Assembly: GCA_934438075.1 (NCBI GenBank)
Contig: CAKSBF010000001.1
Location: forward strand, 496,001 to 560,000
DNA length: 64,000 nucleotides
Direction of reading: 5' to 3'
DNA from: an uncultured Clostridia bacterium
Lineage (GTDB): Bacteria > Bacillota > Clostridia > UBA1381 > UBA9506
Of this stretch, positions 6,778 through 16,349 are shown piece by piece. Position numbers and translations under genes: made by a program. Below the pieces are notes generated by a model. It saw only the letters and a list, made by a program, of their open reading frames with translations. It searched no databases and was not told the origin of the DNA. The stretch's first letter is position 1. Each line of letters begins with the position of its first letter.

Positions 6778-9700
6778 TTATTTTTTCAAATATTCGAGCG
6801 CACCGTACAAAAGCTTTGCCGCTTCTGCTCTGGTCGCCGTTTTCTTTGGTAAAAAGCTTCCGTCAGCCCCGCTGATAATGTTCGCCGCCGATAAGGCATT
6901 GATTGCTTCCCTTGCATATGCTGCAATCTCCGGTTCGTCAGAAAAACTATCTTTTGCAGACGGGAAATCCGCGCCCTTTTGTGTCAGCAGCTGATACAGC
7001 ATAACCGCCAAATCCTCACGGGTGATTTCCAAACCGACGCCAAAGCAATTTTCACCGATTCCCTTGGTAACACCCTGCGTCTTTGCCGCAAGGCATACAC
7101 CGTAATACCATGCGTCGGACGGAACGTCCGCAAAATTTTCTTCCTCACGGCTTGCTGCAATTTCAAAACCACGGACAGCCATTGCAAGAAATTCTTCCCG
7201 CAAAACCGATCGAGCCGGCTCAAATGTTTCCTCACCCGTACCGTTCACAATGCCTTGTTCCGCCAACGCGTCAATTGCCTTTTCTGCCCAAGCATAATGC
7301 TGTAAATCGCGGAATTTTTTCACTTCCTGCGGCGTGTCTGTTTTGGTTTCCTCCGTCACAGCAGGCGTATACGCTGAACCGGCACCGCCTTTGTTATTGC
7401 CTGAGCCGGAACCTCCTCCGCCTCCGCTTTGACGGTATGCCTTTACCGTTACCGTAAATTTCTTTTCTTCGCGTGCCTCCCCCTTGGATAAAATTGCGGT
7501 CAATATCACAGTTATATCCTTTGACGGTTTTTTATAAGTTCCATCATTGTCTAAAGCGGACAGATTATTAGACTGCCATGCTACAGACACACCATTTTCT
7601 GCACTTTTTATTAAATCTATATTACCGGATATAATCGTCGGTACCGTCAGATTTTGCATGGCCCTGCGTACAGCTGTCAAGTCCGCATTTCCGCTCGACG
7701 GCACGACAGTAAATGAAAAAGTTTTTTCCAGCTGTATACCATCCAAACTTGCCGTGGCCTTCAGCGTCACCGTCTGCGCACTCTCCGGAATGTAGATCCT
7801 TCCCCGCTCATCAACAACCGTCGGCAAACTGCTGCTCCAACTAATGGAAACCCCGTCTGCCGCTGCGGTCGGAAGCTGCAAATCCTTTGTTACAGCCGCC
7901 GCATCCTCCTCTGTCAAATCGCTGAAGTTCAGCTTATCCAGCGCCGCTTGCACCTTTTGTGCCGCCGTTGCCTCTTGCTGCATTACCAACACATTAAAAC
8001 TCTTCTTTTTGCTCACGGCATAACCGCCCACATTTTTTGAAACAATCGCTGTTAAAACAACCTCTGCGTTTCCTTCTCCCCAGGCCGGATGTGTTACACT
8101 GCCGTCAGCGGCAATCAAAGATGGCTTGCTGCTCCAAGTCACAGAAGTTTCCTTGCTGCCGGATGAAAGCTCCACTTTATCTGCCGCAATTTCCGTTTCC
8201 TCAAATTTCACTGTGTTATAAACAGGCAAAATCAATTCCTCCATGGCATACATGGAGATATTATCCAAATAAGCTTCAAAACCCTCGTCCGAGCTTCGGT
8301 TTGCGAAACGGATGGAATAAATGCTCCAGTCGTCCTCATTGTCCTCCGTTCCCTTTGAAAACCAAACGTCCTCCGCTATTTTTACATTGTTGATAAACAA
8401 ATCATATTTCATAGTATCCGTGTTTAATATCATCTTTACACAAAACCATTCCTCCAGCGGAAACACATGGGAAAACTGACAATTTCCAACCTCCACCGCT
8501 TTGCCGGCCACACGGACAGAACGGGTTGCACAGTCAAAATAAATCTCCGTGCAGGCTGTATTATCCTTTCGCTGCAGCATCATGCGAAAATCACTGTATT
8601 TTTTCGGCAAAAGCAGCTCATAAGAAATGACAACCGTGCCGCCCTTCGACACCATCTCACGGCTTTCCGGATCACGCGGTGTAATGCGGATATAATCGTT
8701 TGTGTCACGGTATATTGCCGTCATGTTTCCTTCACGTTTCGGATCAGGCTGAACCGTTACCGTCATCGGTGTATTAACCACCCACGGATTTGTGCGTAAA
8801 ATGTAACCCGCCGGCTTTCCCTCCATCGTTTCGTGAATAATCGGCTGCGGTGTCTCATATACGGTGATCTCTGCTTGGATTGCCCCGTCATATCCTGCAA
8901 CCGTACCCGTACTCGTAAAGTTTCCGGAGTTGCTGTTTGTCACTAATGGATTCCAGCTAACCGGTTCAAAACCATATTCACCCGACAGATATTTTACCTG
9001 CACCATTTCCGGCATACTGTCCTCCGTATTTTGTCCCAGAAAAATCTTTGGACGTTCATTCAGCTCCGCGATTTTTCTCGGCAGGACATGCAGTGTGTAT
9101 TTAACCTTTTCTGCATAATCCTTTACGGTTCCGTAAAAGATAAAATCTCCTGTCTTATCCGTTTCTGCCGCCGTATCCCATACAACCTCCACATCGCGCC
9201 CGGAATCGTCCTCCATTACCGCCGGTATTTTCTCCGGCAATACAAAATCAGCGCCGTGCTCTACACTGTTTTCTATATCGTTTATCTTTTTAATTTTCAG
9301 ATTTTTTACCGTCAGTTCCAGCTCCACACTGCCGGCGTAATCCTCCACTACTCCGCTGAAAGTATATACCCCCTCAGCAGAAGTATCTGCTTTGGCAGGA
9401 GACCATGTAACCGGCTGCTCCTTAACTTCATCATCCTCCATCACCGCTGAAACCGTGGCAGGAAGGCTATATTCTTCTCCGACAGCAACACTCTCCGTTA
9501 TTTTCGCGACTGACTTTACACGATATTCCGTGTAAAGGTTAAAATCGTCCAAATATGCCGTGCCGGACAGTCTGCCGCTGCCCACGCTGCGGTTAAACGC
9601 AAAACCGAAACGCTGTACATTGTTAACCCCATCCGCAAGAGACGTGTCCCGCACATTGACATCTTCAAACAGCACGGTATCGCCATTTCCATCCTCATAA

Positions 9701-10278
9701 TCAATATAGAAAGAATAGGTCCTCGTTTCGGTGTTCAGCACCATTTTCAGAGTCATCCATTTGTCAAGCGGCAAAACATTTTTCTCCGCCGTAAGTGTCA
9801 GGCTCTTTCCTGCTGTACCGTCCGCCGTAGTGCGGTAAGAATATTTGCTTGTTCCTTTTTCCCAATCAGGATAAATATTAATCTCACCCTGTCCTGCTCC
9901 GTTGCTCGTAATAAAATATACGTTAAAGTTATTAAATCGGTGCAAAAATTTGACGCGCATCGTACCGATAACACGCCCGTTCAAGCCGCCGCTTTGCTTA
10001 AACAAAAATATCTGATCGTTAAATGTTCCAAAATCAGGATAAGCAAATACCACATTTGCGGCGGCCTCATCGCCGTTTTCATATTGAAACCAGTTTTGTT
10101 CGGCACCCCCATAGGGACGGAACGGGTATTTCTTTTTCAAATCGGTTTTTACCCCGACATAGTCTTTAAATTGGTCAAGCGTTTCATTCTTTATCTCATA
10201 GGTCTTCTCAGCGCCGACCGGAACACGCACCGTCAGCAGCAATAAAACCGATATCAGAAGAGAAATTGTTTTTTTCAT
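6778..10278 (-). CDS. Large secreted multidomain protein: laminin-G-like modules, Ig-like repeats, three SLH domains
   Basis: A 1166-residue protein. A signal peptide (MKKTISLLISVLLLL...) is followed by a jelly-roll laminin-G-like module, three bacterial Ig-like (Big_4-like) repeats each with a PVTW/EVVW and GxYxFxG pattern, a second laminin-like module, three further Ig-like repeats with ISWSSSLPTVVD-type cores, a Gly/Ser linker and three SLH repeats at the C-terminus. SLH domains hold proteins to pyruvylated wall polymer. No catalytic domain is visible, so it may be a wall-bound carbohydrate-binding or scaffold protein. The ATG at 10278 follows GGAGGGAAGGA. It is last in the cluster, 13 bases after the preceding SLH gene. 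Confidence 0.8.
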   Translation of the reverse strand: MKKTISLLISVLLLLTVRVPVGAEKTYEIKNETLDQFKDYVGVKTDLKKKYPFRPYGGAEQNWFQYENGDEAAANVVFAYPDFGTFNDQIFLFKQSGGLNGRVIGTMRVKFLHRFNNFNVYFITSNGAGQGEINIYPDWEKGTSKYSYRTTADGTAGKSLTLTAEKNVLPLDKWMTLKMVLNTETRTYSFYIDYEDGNGDTVLFEDVNVRDTSLADGVNNVQRFGFAFNRSVGSGRLSGTAYLDDFNLYTEYRVKSVAKITESVAVGEEYSLPATVSAVMEDDEVKEQPVTWSPAKADTSAEGVYTFSGVVEDYAGSVELELTVKNLKIKKINDIENSVEHGADFVLPEKIPAVMEDDSGRDVEVVWDTAAETDKTGDFIFYGTVKDYAEKVKYTLHVLPRKIAELNERPKIFLGQNTEDSMPEMVQVKYLSGEYGFEPVSWNPLVTNSNSGNFTSTGTVAGYDGAIQAEITVYETPQPIIHETMEGKPAGYILRTNPWVVNTPMTVTVQPDPKREGNMTAIYRDTNDYIRITPRDPESREMVSKGGTVVISYELLLPKKYSDFRMMLQRKDNTACTEIYFDCATRSVRVAGKAVEVGNCQFSHVFPLEEWFCVKMILNTDTMKYDLFINNVKIAEDVWFSKGTEDNEDDWSIYSIRFANRSSDEGFEAYLDNISMYAMEELILPVYNTVKFEETEIAADKVELSSGSKETSVTWSSKPSLIAADGSVTHPAWGEGNAEVVLTAIVSKNVGGYAVSKKKSFNVLVMQQEATAAQKVQAALDKLNFSDLTEEDAAAVTKDLQLPTAAADGVSISWSSSLPTVVDERGRIYIPESAQTVTLKATASLDGIQLEKTFSFTVVPSSGNADLTAVRRAMQNLTVPTIISGNIDLIKSAENGVSVAWQSNNLSALDNDGTYKKPSKDITVILTAILSKGEAREEKKFTVTVKAYRQSGGGGGSGSGNNKGGAGSAYTPAVTEETKTDTPQEVKKFRDLQHYAWAEKAIDALAEQGIVNGTGEETFEPARSVLREEFLAMAVRGFEIAASREEENFADVPSDAWYYGVCLAAKTQGVTKGIGENCFGVGLEITREDLAVMLYQLLTQKGADFPSAKDSFSDEPEIAAYAREAINALSAANIISGADGSFLPKKTATRAEAAKLLYGALEYLKK

Positions 10279-10291
10279 TCTTCCTTCCCTC

Positions 10292-12982
10292 CTATTCATA
10301 CAAAACAACGTCGCGAACTCTGTTATAACGCAAACGCACGAATATTTTCTGTCCGGGCTTAATGTCATAAAACGTACCCATGTTAACCTTTTCACTGCCT
10401 TGTTCGACACGGATTACCTTTTGTGTATCTCCCAAAAATATCTCCGCTTCCTTCTTGTCCTTGCCGTCGGGAACACTCACCGTAACCTGTGTTTCATTAA
10501 TCACCGTGACCGTGCCGAACACCTCTGTTATCTTCGGAGAATTCTGCTGAATTTCCGTTTGATTCCAGAGCATGCGCTGAGCTGTCTTTTTCGGATTACA
10601 CAGCAGCGAAACCGTCATGATTTCCTCCGCCTCACCGTCATAATAAGCTGCGTCTACTTTCACCGCATTGGTCTGAAACTGAATGACATTACCGAACGCA
10701 AGCTTGTCACGTTCCGCCTTTGTTGCCATCAGTTCCTCATTTACAAAATATGAAGTGTACACATTATTACAAACACCGCTCACCACAGTTTTCGCGTCGC
10801 CCTCACTATCCAGCTTGGTTGACACCTTATCAATGGTTAAAACCTTACTGGAGGCAAGGTCTATTGGGTAGGTTAAATAGCGGGTCTGGCGCGGCACCCG
10901 ATACATCACGGCGCCAACCTCTCCGTTTTCATCCACATCATATAAAATCACCTGGTACGTTGTTCCGTTTTTAAAGAATTTAGATGCAGCGCCCGATTGG
11001 TAACGCGTCATCTCTTCACCCTGCGCAGTACAGGGAATTTTAAACAGCACCGTTTTTGGCGTTATTTTCCATTGCTGGTCAAACAGCGAGTTGCTGTAAA
11101 ATCGCTTACGTTCCGGTGCTGCAACGGAAACGCTTTCTGTGTCGGCGTCATCTTTTGCTACCGCCAGATAAGAAATCTCTCCGTTTGCATTGGTTTTATA
11201 TTTTACCACCTGCGTGTATACATTTCGCAAATCGTAAAACTGCGGCTCATGATACAGCGCATTATAGACCTCCTGAGCCTTCACAGTCTTTTCTGTTCCA
11301 TATTGCTGAAAACGCACGCGCTCCGCGAGCGGATACACCGCAAAGGTATTGTCCGTTTCCAAAAGCTTTACCTCCACGTCGGTTTTAATTCCTCCGGACG
11401 GTACATTAAAAGCAGTAAGATATGCATACTGCGCCGCCGCACTGCCCGACTCACCTTCCTCAAAATAGACCGCTTCTCCCAAAAAGCTTAAATAATAAAT
11501 TCCGCTGTCGCCTGCATTGGTGCCGCTTTGCAAATTTTTTAATTTTCCGGCAAGCAGGTAGCGTACACCGCCAATTACAATATACGCCTCGTCATTTTGT
11601 CTTTCGGTTTCCTCCACGGTTCCCTCTGCCTTATCACGGCAAATAACCAGCTCCGCCGCTTTGCCGTCTGCACTGACAGCCGCCGACACCACATCCGTTT
11701 CCCGAATCTCGGAAATATCCGTACCCGCATTTTCAAAATAGACGGATACGTGCTGTTTGGCATCGTCTTTGTCATAGACAAAGGTTTCCGAATTATCAAA
11801 TGCCAATGTAATCGTGTCATCAGTTCCGCTATAAACCCTTTTGACATAGTGACTGTCATAAGAAGTAATTTTCAGCAGCTCATAAATCCCGTCACCGTCT
11901 TGGTCAATACATTCGTAGCTGCCCGAATCCGCCTTCAGATTTATCAGTCCCGCCTCTTCATAGGAGAGCAGCTTGCGATTGTAAATAATCCGTGCAGCAC
12001 CGCTAAAATCCGCTGTACACACACGCTGTTTTTCATCCCAATAACGCAGCCGCGCGTTTGAAGTAAACAGGTTTTCAACATCAATGAAATCCTTTGCATC
12101 AATCGTCAGACTCTCACGCCGTGAGACAGGCGCCATATAAACAACCTGCTCGTCACCCTCATCGCCCGTTACGGTATACTCCACTCTTTCTCCCAGAAAC
12201 GCACTGCAGTCAAGCTCCGTTTGGTAACGCACATTGTCAATCTCCACCATGCCATCCTTAACGGCATTGCCGTTAAAAGAATCAACGGGCGTGCCCGTTA
12301 CAACACCCCTGCGCCGCTCCGCTTCGAAAAAGACCTCTGCCAGTGTGCCGCCCTCCTCCAGCTCAAAGCCGTCTCCTGTCAGCGCAGTAGTAATCATTAT
12401 TTTTGTATCCAGCGCTTTCGCCGCCATATAAGCCACCTCGGCACGATTCATAGCCGCCGTCAGCTGTATACCGGAAAAATGAAACAAGCCAAACTGTGTT
12501 GCCAGGGATATATAACCTGCCGGGTAGCCGCCGCGGCGCTCCGCCTGATTTTTATATCCCAAAAGATTCACGATAACGGTTGCCGCCTCCTGGTAGGACA
12601 CCGTCTTGTCCGGCATAAATTCTCCCGTATCGTAACCGTTAATCAAGCCCGTTGCATAGGCAAGCTCAATGACCCCGCTTGCCCAGTGTTGTGCCGTAAC
12701 GTCTGAAAATTCGCCGCCGTAAACTGTGCCGGCAGCAGCGCTCGCCTGATTGCGCAGCCGTATGGCAATTGCGGCAAACTCTGCGCGCGTTACCTTTCTT
12801 TCCGGCTGAAACGTTCCGTCCTCATATCCATTCAGAACGCCGAAAGAAGAGGCATAATCTATCTCCTTAGCATATGCGGCGTCCGCAGTGTCCGTATAGG
12901 CAAATGCGCCGTTTATGCACACCGCCGTTAAAACAAACGCCAACAAAAGTCCTGATATTTTCTTACTGATTGCTTTTTTCAT
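10292..12982 (-). CDS. SLH-domain cell-surface protein
   Basis: An 896-residue protein with a signal peptide (first about 28 residues). Three SLH repeats follow: YASSFGVLNGYEDGTFQPERKVTRAEF type, FSDVTAQHWASGVIELAYATG, and a more diverged third copy to about residue 200. The remaining 700 residues are beta-rich and unrecognised; no catalytic motif was seen. The start is preceded by TAGGAGGATAT, eight bases past the stop of the upstream lyase-like gene. N-terminal SLH repeats imply wall anchoring with the long C-terminal part displayed outward. Its position in a polysaccharide cluster suggests a role at the surface in binding or S-layer structure. Confidence 0.8.
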   Translation of the reverse strand: MKKAISKKISGLLLAFVLTAVCINGAFAYTDTADAAYAKEIDYASSFGVLNGYEDGTFQPERKVTRAEFAAIAIRLRNQASAAAGTVYGGEFSDVTAQHWASGVIELAYATGLINGYDTGEFMPDKTVSYQEAATVIVNLLGYKNQAERRGGYPAGYISLATQFGLFHFSGIQLTAAMNRAEVAYMAAKALDTKIMITTALTGDGFELEEGGTLAEVFFEAERRRGVVTGTPVDSFNGNAVKDGMVEIDNVRYQTELDCSAFLGERVEYTVTGDEGDEQVVYMAPVSRRESLTIDAKDFIDVENLFTSNARLRYWDEKQRVCTADFSGAARIIYNRKLLSYEEAGLINLKADSGSYECIDQDGDGIYELLKITSYDSHYVKRVYSGTDDTITLAFDNSETFVYDKDDAKQHVSVYFENAGTDISEIRETDVVSAAVSADGKAAELVICRDKAEGTVEETERQNDEAYIVIGGVRYLLAGKLKNLQSGTNAGDSGIYYLSFLGEAVYFEEGESGSAAAQYAYLTAFNVPSGGIKTDVEVKLLETDNTFAVYPLAERVRFQQYGTEKTVKAQEVYNALYHEPQFYDLRNVYTQVVKYKTNANGEISYLAVAKDDADTESVSVAAPERKRFYSNSLFDQQWKITPKTVLFKIPCTAQGEEMTRYQSGAASKFFKNGTTYQVILYDVDENGEVGAVMYRVPRQTRYLTYPIDLASSKVLTIDKVSTKLDSEGDAKTVVSGVCNNVYTSYFVNEELMATKAERDKLAFGNVIQFQTNAVKVDAAYYDGEAEEIMTVSLLCNPKKTAQRMLWNQTEIQQNSPKITEVFGTVTVINETQVTVSVPDGKDKKEAEIFLGDTQKVIRVEQGSEKVNMGTFYDIKPGQKIFVRLRYNRVRDVVLYE

Positions 12983-12990
12983 ATATCCTC

Positions 12991-15900
12991 CTACTCCTCC
13001 ACGCGAATCCGCACAGTATCGCTGCAACCGCCGGAAACTGCCGTTGCGGTAACAACAGCCTCGCCCTGTGCCAAAGCAGTAAGCACGCCGTCGCTGTCAA
13101 TCGTACAAACATTTCTGTCGCTGCTTTCCCATTCTACCGTCTTATCCTCCGTGGTCTCCGGCTCTACCATTGCATCGAATATATATTTTTCTCCGACCCT
13201 GAGCGTAATCTCCGTTTCCGCAACATCAATGCTTTCGGCTAAAATCTCGCCTGCCAGCGTAAGCGACCACATTTTATTGGACATAATTTTCGTATGCGTC
13301 TGAGTGCTTCTGTCATACCAGTCGAAAGAATAAAGTCCGCGCGAACCGAAATATTCCGGTATGTTCTTGCCGATTCCTTTCACGGTTGCCAAAAAACGTA
13401 CCAAAGCATATGGCTCGGAGGCATTTAAATTTGCATAAAGGCGTTTATCATCTTCATAAAAATATCCTTCTATGAACCGCTGCGAAACAATATTATTTGC
13501 CACAATGCGTGCCAAATCCAGATATTCCTCACAGTTATAGGTTTCATACATTTCACACAGACCCATTAAAACATAAGGTTCCGCACAGTCAGTCATCAGG
13601 TTCAGTTCCATTTCTTTTCCCGGAGCCGTTCCCACATCGCCCACTCCATAATAGCTGTAAAGATTGCGCAATGCACTCCAGATGATTTCGCTCTGCGAAT
13701 AGCTGTAGCCCTGTGCAAATGCCAGAAGATAATCCGCTTCCATTTCCCACGGCTCCAATATAGTGCCATAATCGCCGTAATAGCCCGTCTTTTTCAGAAC
13801 ATAACCGGTCAAATCGGTTCCGTCAATGACATAAGGCTTTATTTTCCCGGTTGAAAAATCATATTTATAACGGATAAAACCCTCCAGTGTTTTAATGCTC
13901 TCATCAATCAGATACCGTGCCGTCTCTTCATCCGCATGCTTTGCAATACGGAAACAAGTCATCGGATTGTAACAAAAGCTTGACAGATCGTTGGAATAGG
14001 CATAAACAAAACACGCATCCTGAAAATAAAAATCGTCTTTCACCTTAAGGTCAATCAGGTTAAGATGCGCGCGGTCACCATAACCGCTGTAAGTGTATTC
14101 CGGATCCCATACGTCGTGAATTTCTTCCCTGCCCTTGCCTGTCCGTGTAAACAGATTCGGCACCAGACCCGTTTCGGGGTTTCTGCCCTTGTTATACATG
14201 TCCTCCAGACGAACCGCCCACTTTAAGGCGTCGGTATCACCGTCCAGTTCGCTGAGCAGTCCTGCCGAATAAATATAGTCATTTGCCGCAATCATAAAGG
14301 TAAGCAGCCCTTCTGTGGCTTCAAAATACGGATCCGGATAATTAAATTCCTGATCCCACACCTTCGCCAGCATTTCTTTGCTCATAGAATTGTTCATACT
14401 GAAGTGACGGGAAAATTCCAGCGTTTGAAAATTATGAATGTGTCCCGCCCAGATTCCGCGGATATAATTCCGCGTACGTTCCGGATCAATCTCATACATC
14501 ATCTCAAAGTAAGGATAATGATCCTTCAGCTCATGCACGTTCACATCCTCTATTACAGAATAATCACGCATATCAACCGCCATATGTCCGCCCCATTTGA
14601 ACATGGAATTTTTTTCATCCACATAGTGGTCAAAATAATATTGATATGCGTCACGCACTGCCTGTTCATATTTCTCATCGCCCGTCAGCTCACTCATGCC
14701 GACCAGTCCGCGCACCAGCGCGGTTTCACTCGCCAAGTCCGTTGTCGGTATATCCTCGTTTTCAAACTGCCAGACCGCATGTTCTCCCGTTGCGCGGTTG
14801 ATACCCGAGGCAAACAGAACTCCCTCCTCTGCACTGCGGCCGTAACGCGTAACATCGCGCCCTTCGGTCAGACAGTTTTCATAATATTCGAGCAGCGTGT
14901 CCAGAATGAGCTCGTCATCCTCCGCTTCTTCATAAACCGTTACGGTCAGTGTAATATTTTTTGCATATCCCTCCACATAGCCGGTAAAGGTATATCTGCC
15001 TTTTTTGCTCGTATCCAGAACCGGATCTTTCCATTCTACACCAACCTGACGTTTTTCATTCCCGGATACCTTTGCCGTTACGCTCTTCGGAAACTCGTAT
15101 GTTTCTCCCAATGCTGCGCCATCATAAATATCATCAACATAAAGGATTTCATACACCGTTACCATGACAAACAGCTTAACTCTTCCAAAGCCATCAACCG
15201 TTCCCTCCGCAGACTTCATTCCCAGCGTGTCCGTACTAATGCTGCTGTCCCACGTAACCGGAACATCCTTATAGTTTCCATCACTCATCAACGCCTTTAC
15301 GGTTTTCGGCATTTTATAATTTGAAAGCTGATAAGTCGTTTCGTAAGTATCTTCAATGCTGACAATTGTGCGCTCACGTACAGAAACCGTAAGCGATACC
15401 GTATCATTAATAAAATCGGATGTTCCGACATAACCGTAATCGCCCAAGACGTTAACATCCAGCGGCGTTCCCGCCGCCTCCCAGGTAACCGGAAAACTGC
15501 GCACTGTACCGTCATCCACGCTGCATTCTACCGTTTCACGGAAAGTATATTCCTCTCCCACATCCACAATATCCAAAATCGGGTCGGGCGTTGTGACAGC
15601 GCGGGCATAAGAAATTTCAAAATTATCCAGATAAAAGCTATCGGAGGCACCCGCAGCGCTTGTTCCGAACTGTAAGCGTTTTAATATCGGCGCCGAAGCC
15701 TGCTCCGCGGTATAATTTCCCACTGCTTTCTTAAAGTTTTTGTAGTAAAAATCAACTGCATCGCCCTGCGGTTTGTCCCCCAGATACAAGCGCATGGTTT
15801 GCGCGTCGGTATCCAGATAAAAGCGCAGCCTCATCCAACCGCTATGCACAGGTGCGTCTGTGCATAAAGTAATATATTGTTTGGAACCGTTTTCCCGATA

Positions 15901-16302
15901 ATTTTCCGCTTTAATGGTTCCGTTTTCATAAATGTATATATAAGCAATCGGTATGCCGCCGTAGGGATTGGTGCATTGCAGGCGAAAATCCGTAAATTTC
16001 TCCGGCAAAAGCACATCCACGCTCGCCCACAATTTTCCTGTATATTCTTCATACATAAACTGACCGAAATTTCCTGTACCGGTATAGGCAATAACTTTAT
16101 TGCCGTTTAAATCTTTGACCTTCACGGGCTTGTCGGCATTGCTGCCCCAACCCTTAATGCCGTTTGGAACATAGCCGTCGTCATAGCTCTCCAGGTCGTC
16201 AAAGATAATGACGTCCTCTGTGTCCGCCCATGTCATATGTACAGACGGCAGCAACAGCAGCAGAGCCAAAGCTGCTGCGGTAAATTTGTGCCTGATTTTC
16301 AT
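12991..16302 (-). CDS. Secreted pectate-lyase-like (alpha/alpha barrel) protein with Ig-like domains
   Basis: A 1103-residue secreted protein. After the signal peptide come a laminin-G-like module (to about 235), three Big_4-like Ig repeats (about 240-465), a long helical domain (about 470-1010) and a C-terminal Big_2 domain (EWESSDRNVCTIDSDGVLTALA). The helical domain contains MFKWGGHMAVDMRD, VHELKDHYPYFEMMYEIDPE and FSRHFSMNNSM, which I associate with pectate-lyase-type (PL2-like) alpha/alpha barrels. The likely substrate is polygalacturonate or rhamnogalacturonan. The enzyme class is inferred from remembered motifs and from the CE12-like gene next to it. An SD (AGGAGGATATC) precedes the ATG. 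Confidence 0.6.
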   Translation of the reverse strand: MKIRHKFTAAALALLLLLPSVHMTWADTEDVIIFDDLESYDDGYVPNGIKGWGSNADKPVKVKDLNGNKVIAYTGTGNFGQFMYEEYTGKLWASVDVLLPEKFTDFRLQCTNPYGGIPIAYIYIYENGTIKAENYRENGSKQYITLCTDAPVHSGWMRLRFYLDTDAQTMRLYLGDKPQGDAVDFYYKNFKKAVGNYTAEQASAPILKRLQFGTSAAGASDSFYLDNFEISYARAVTTPDPILDIVDVGEEYTFRETVECSVDDGTVRSFPVTWEAAGTPLDVNVLGDYGYVGTSDFINDTVSLTVSVRERTIVSIEDTYETTYQLSNYKMPKTVKALMSDGNYKDVPVTWDSSISTDTLGMKSAEGTVDGFGRVKLFVMVTVYEILYVDDIYDGAALGETYEFPKSVTAKVSGNEKRQVGVEWKDPVLDTSKKGRYTFTGYVEGYAKNITLTVTVYEEAEDDELILDTLLEYYENCLTEGRDVTRYGRSAEEGVLFASGINRATGEHAVWQFENEDIPTTDLASETALVRGLVGMSELTGDEKYEQAVRDAYQYYFDHYVDEKNSMFKWGGHMAVDMRDYSVIEDVNVHELKDHYPYFEMMYEIDPERTRNYIRGIWAGHIHNFQTLEFSRHFSMNNSMSKEMLAKVWDQEFNYPDPYFEATEGLLTFMIAANDYIYSAGLLSELDGDTDALKWAVRLEDMYNKGRNPETGLVPNLFTRTGKGREEIHDVWDPEYTYSGYGDRAHLNLIDLKVKDDFYFQDACFVYAYSNDLSSFCYNPMTCFRIAKHADEETARYLIDESIKTLEGFIRYKYDFSTGKIKPYVIDGTDLTGYVLKKTGYYGDYGTILEPWEMEADYLLAFAQGYSYSQSEIIWSALRNLYSYYGVGDVGTAPGKEMELNLMTDCAEPYVLMGLCEMYETYNCEEYLDLARIVANNIVSQRFIEGYFYEDDKRLYANLNASEPYALVRFLATVKGIGKNIPEYFGSRGLYSFDWYDRSTQTHTKIMSNKMWSLTLAGEILAESIDVAETEITLRVGEKYIFDAMVEPETTEDKTVEWESSDRNVCTIDSDGVLTALAQGEAVVTATAVSGGCSDTVRIRVEE

Positions 16303-16349
16303 GATATCCTCCTTTAAGACTCAAACAAAACCGAAAAATAATATTAAAA

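Noticed and set aside
14404..15324. 306-codon open frame on the plus strand
   Set aside because: Lies wholly antisense to the pectate-lyase-like gene, with no ribosome site and an atypical composition; a shadow frame.
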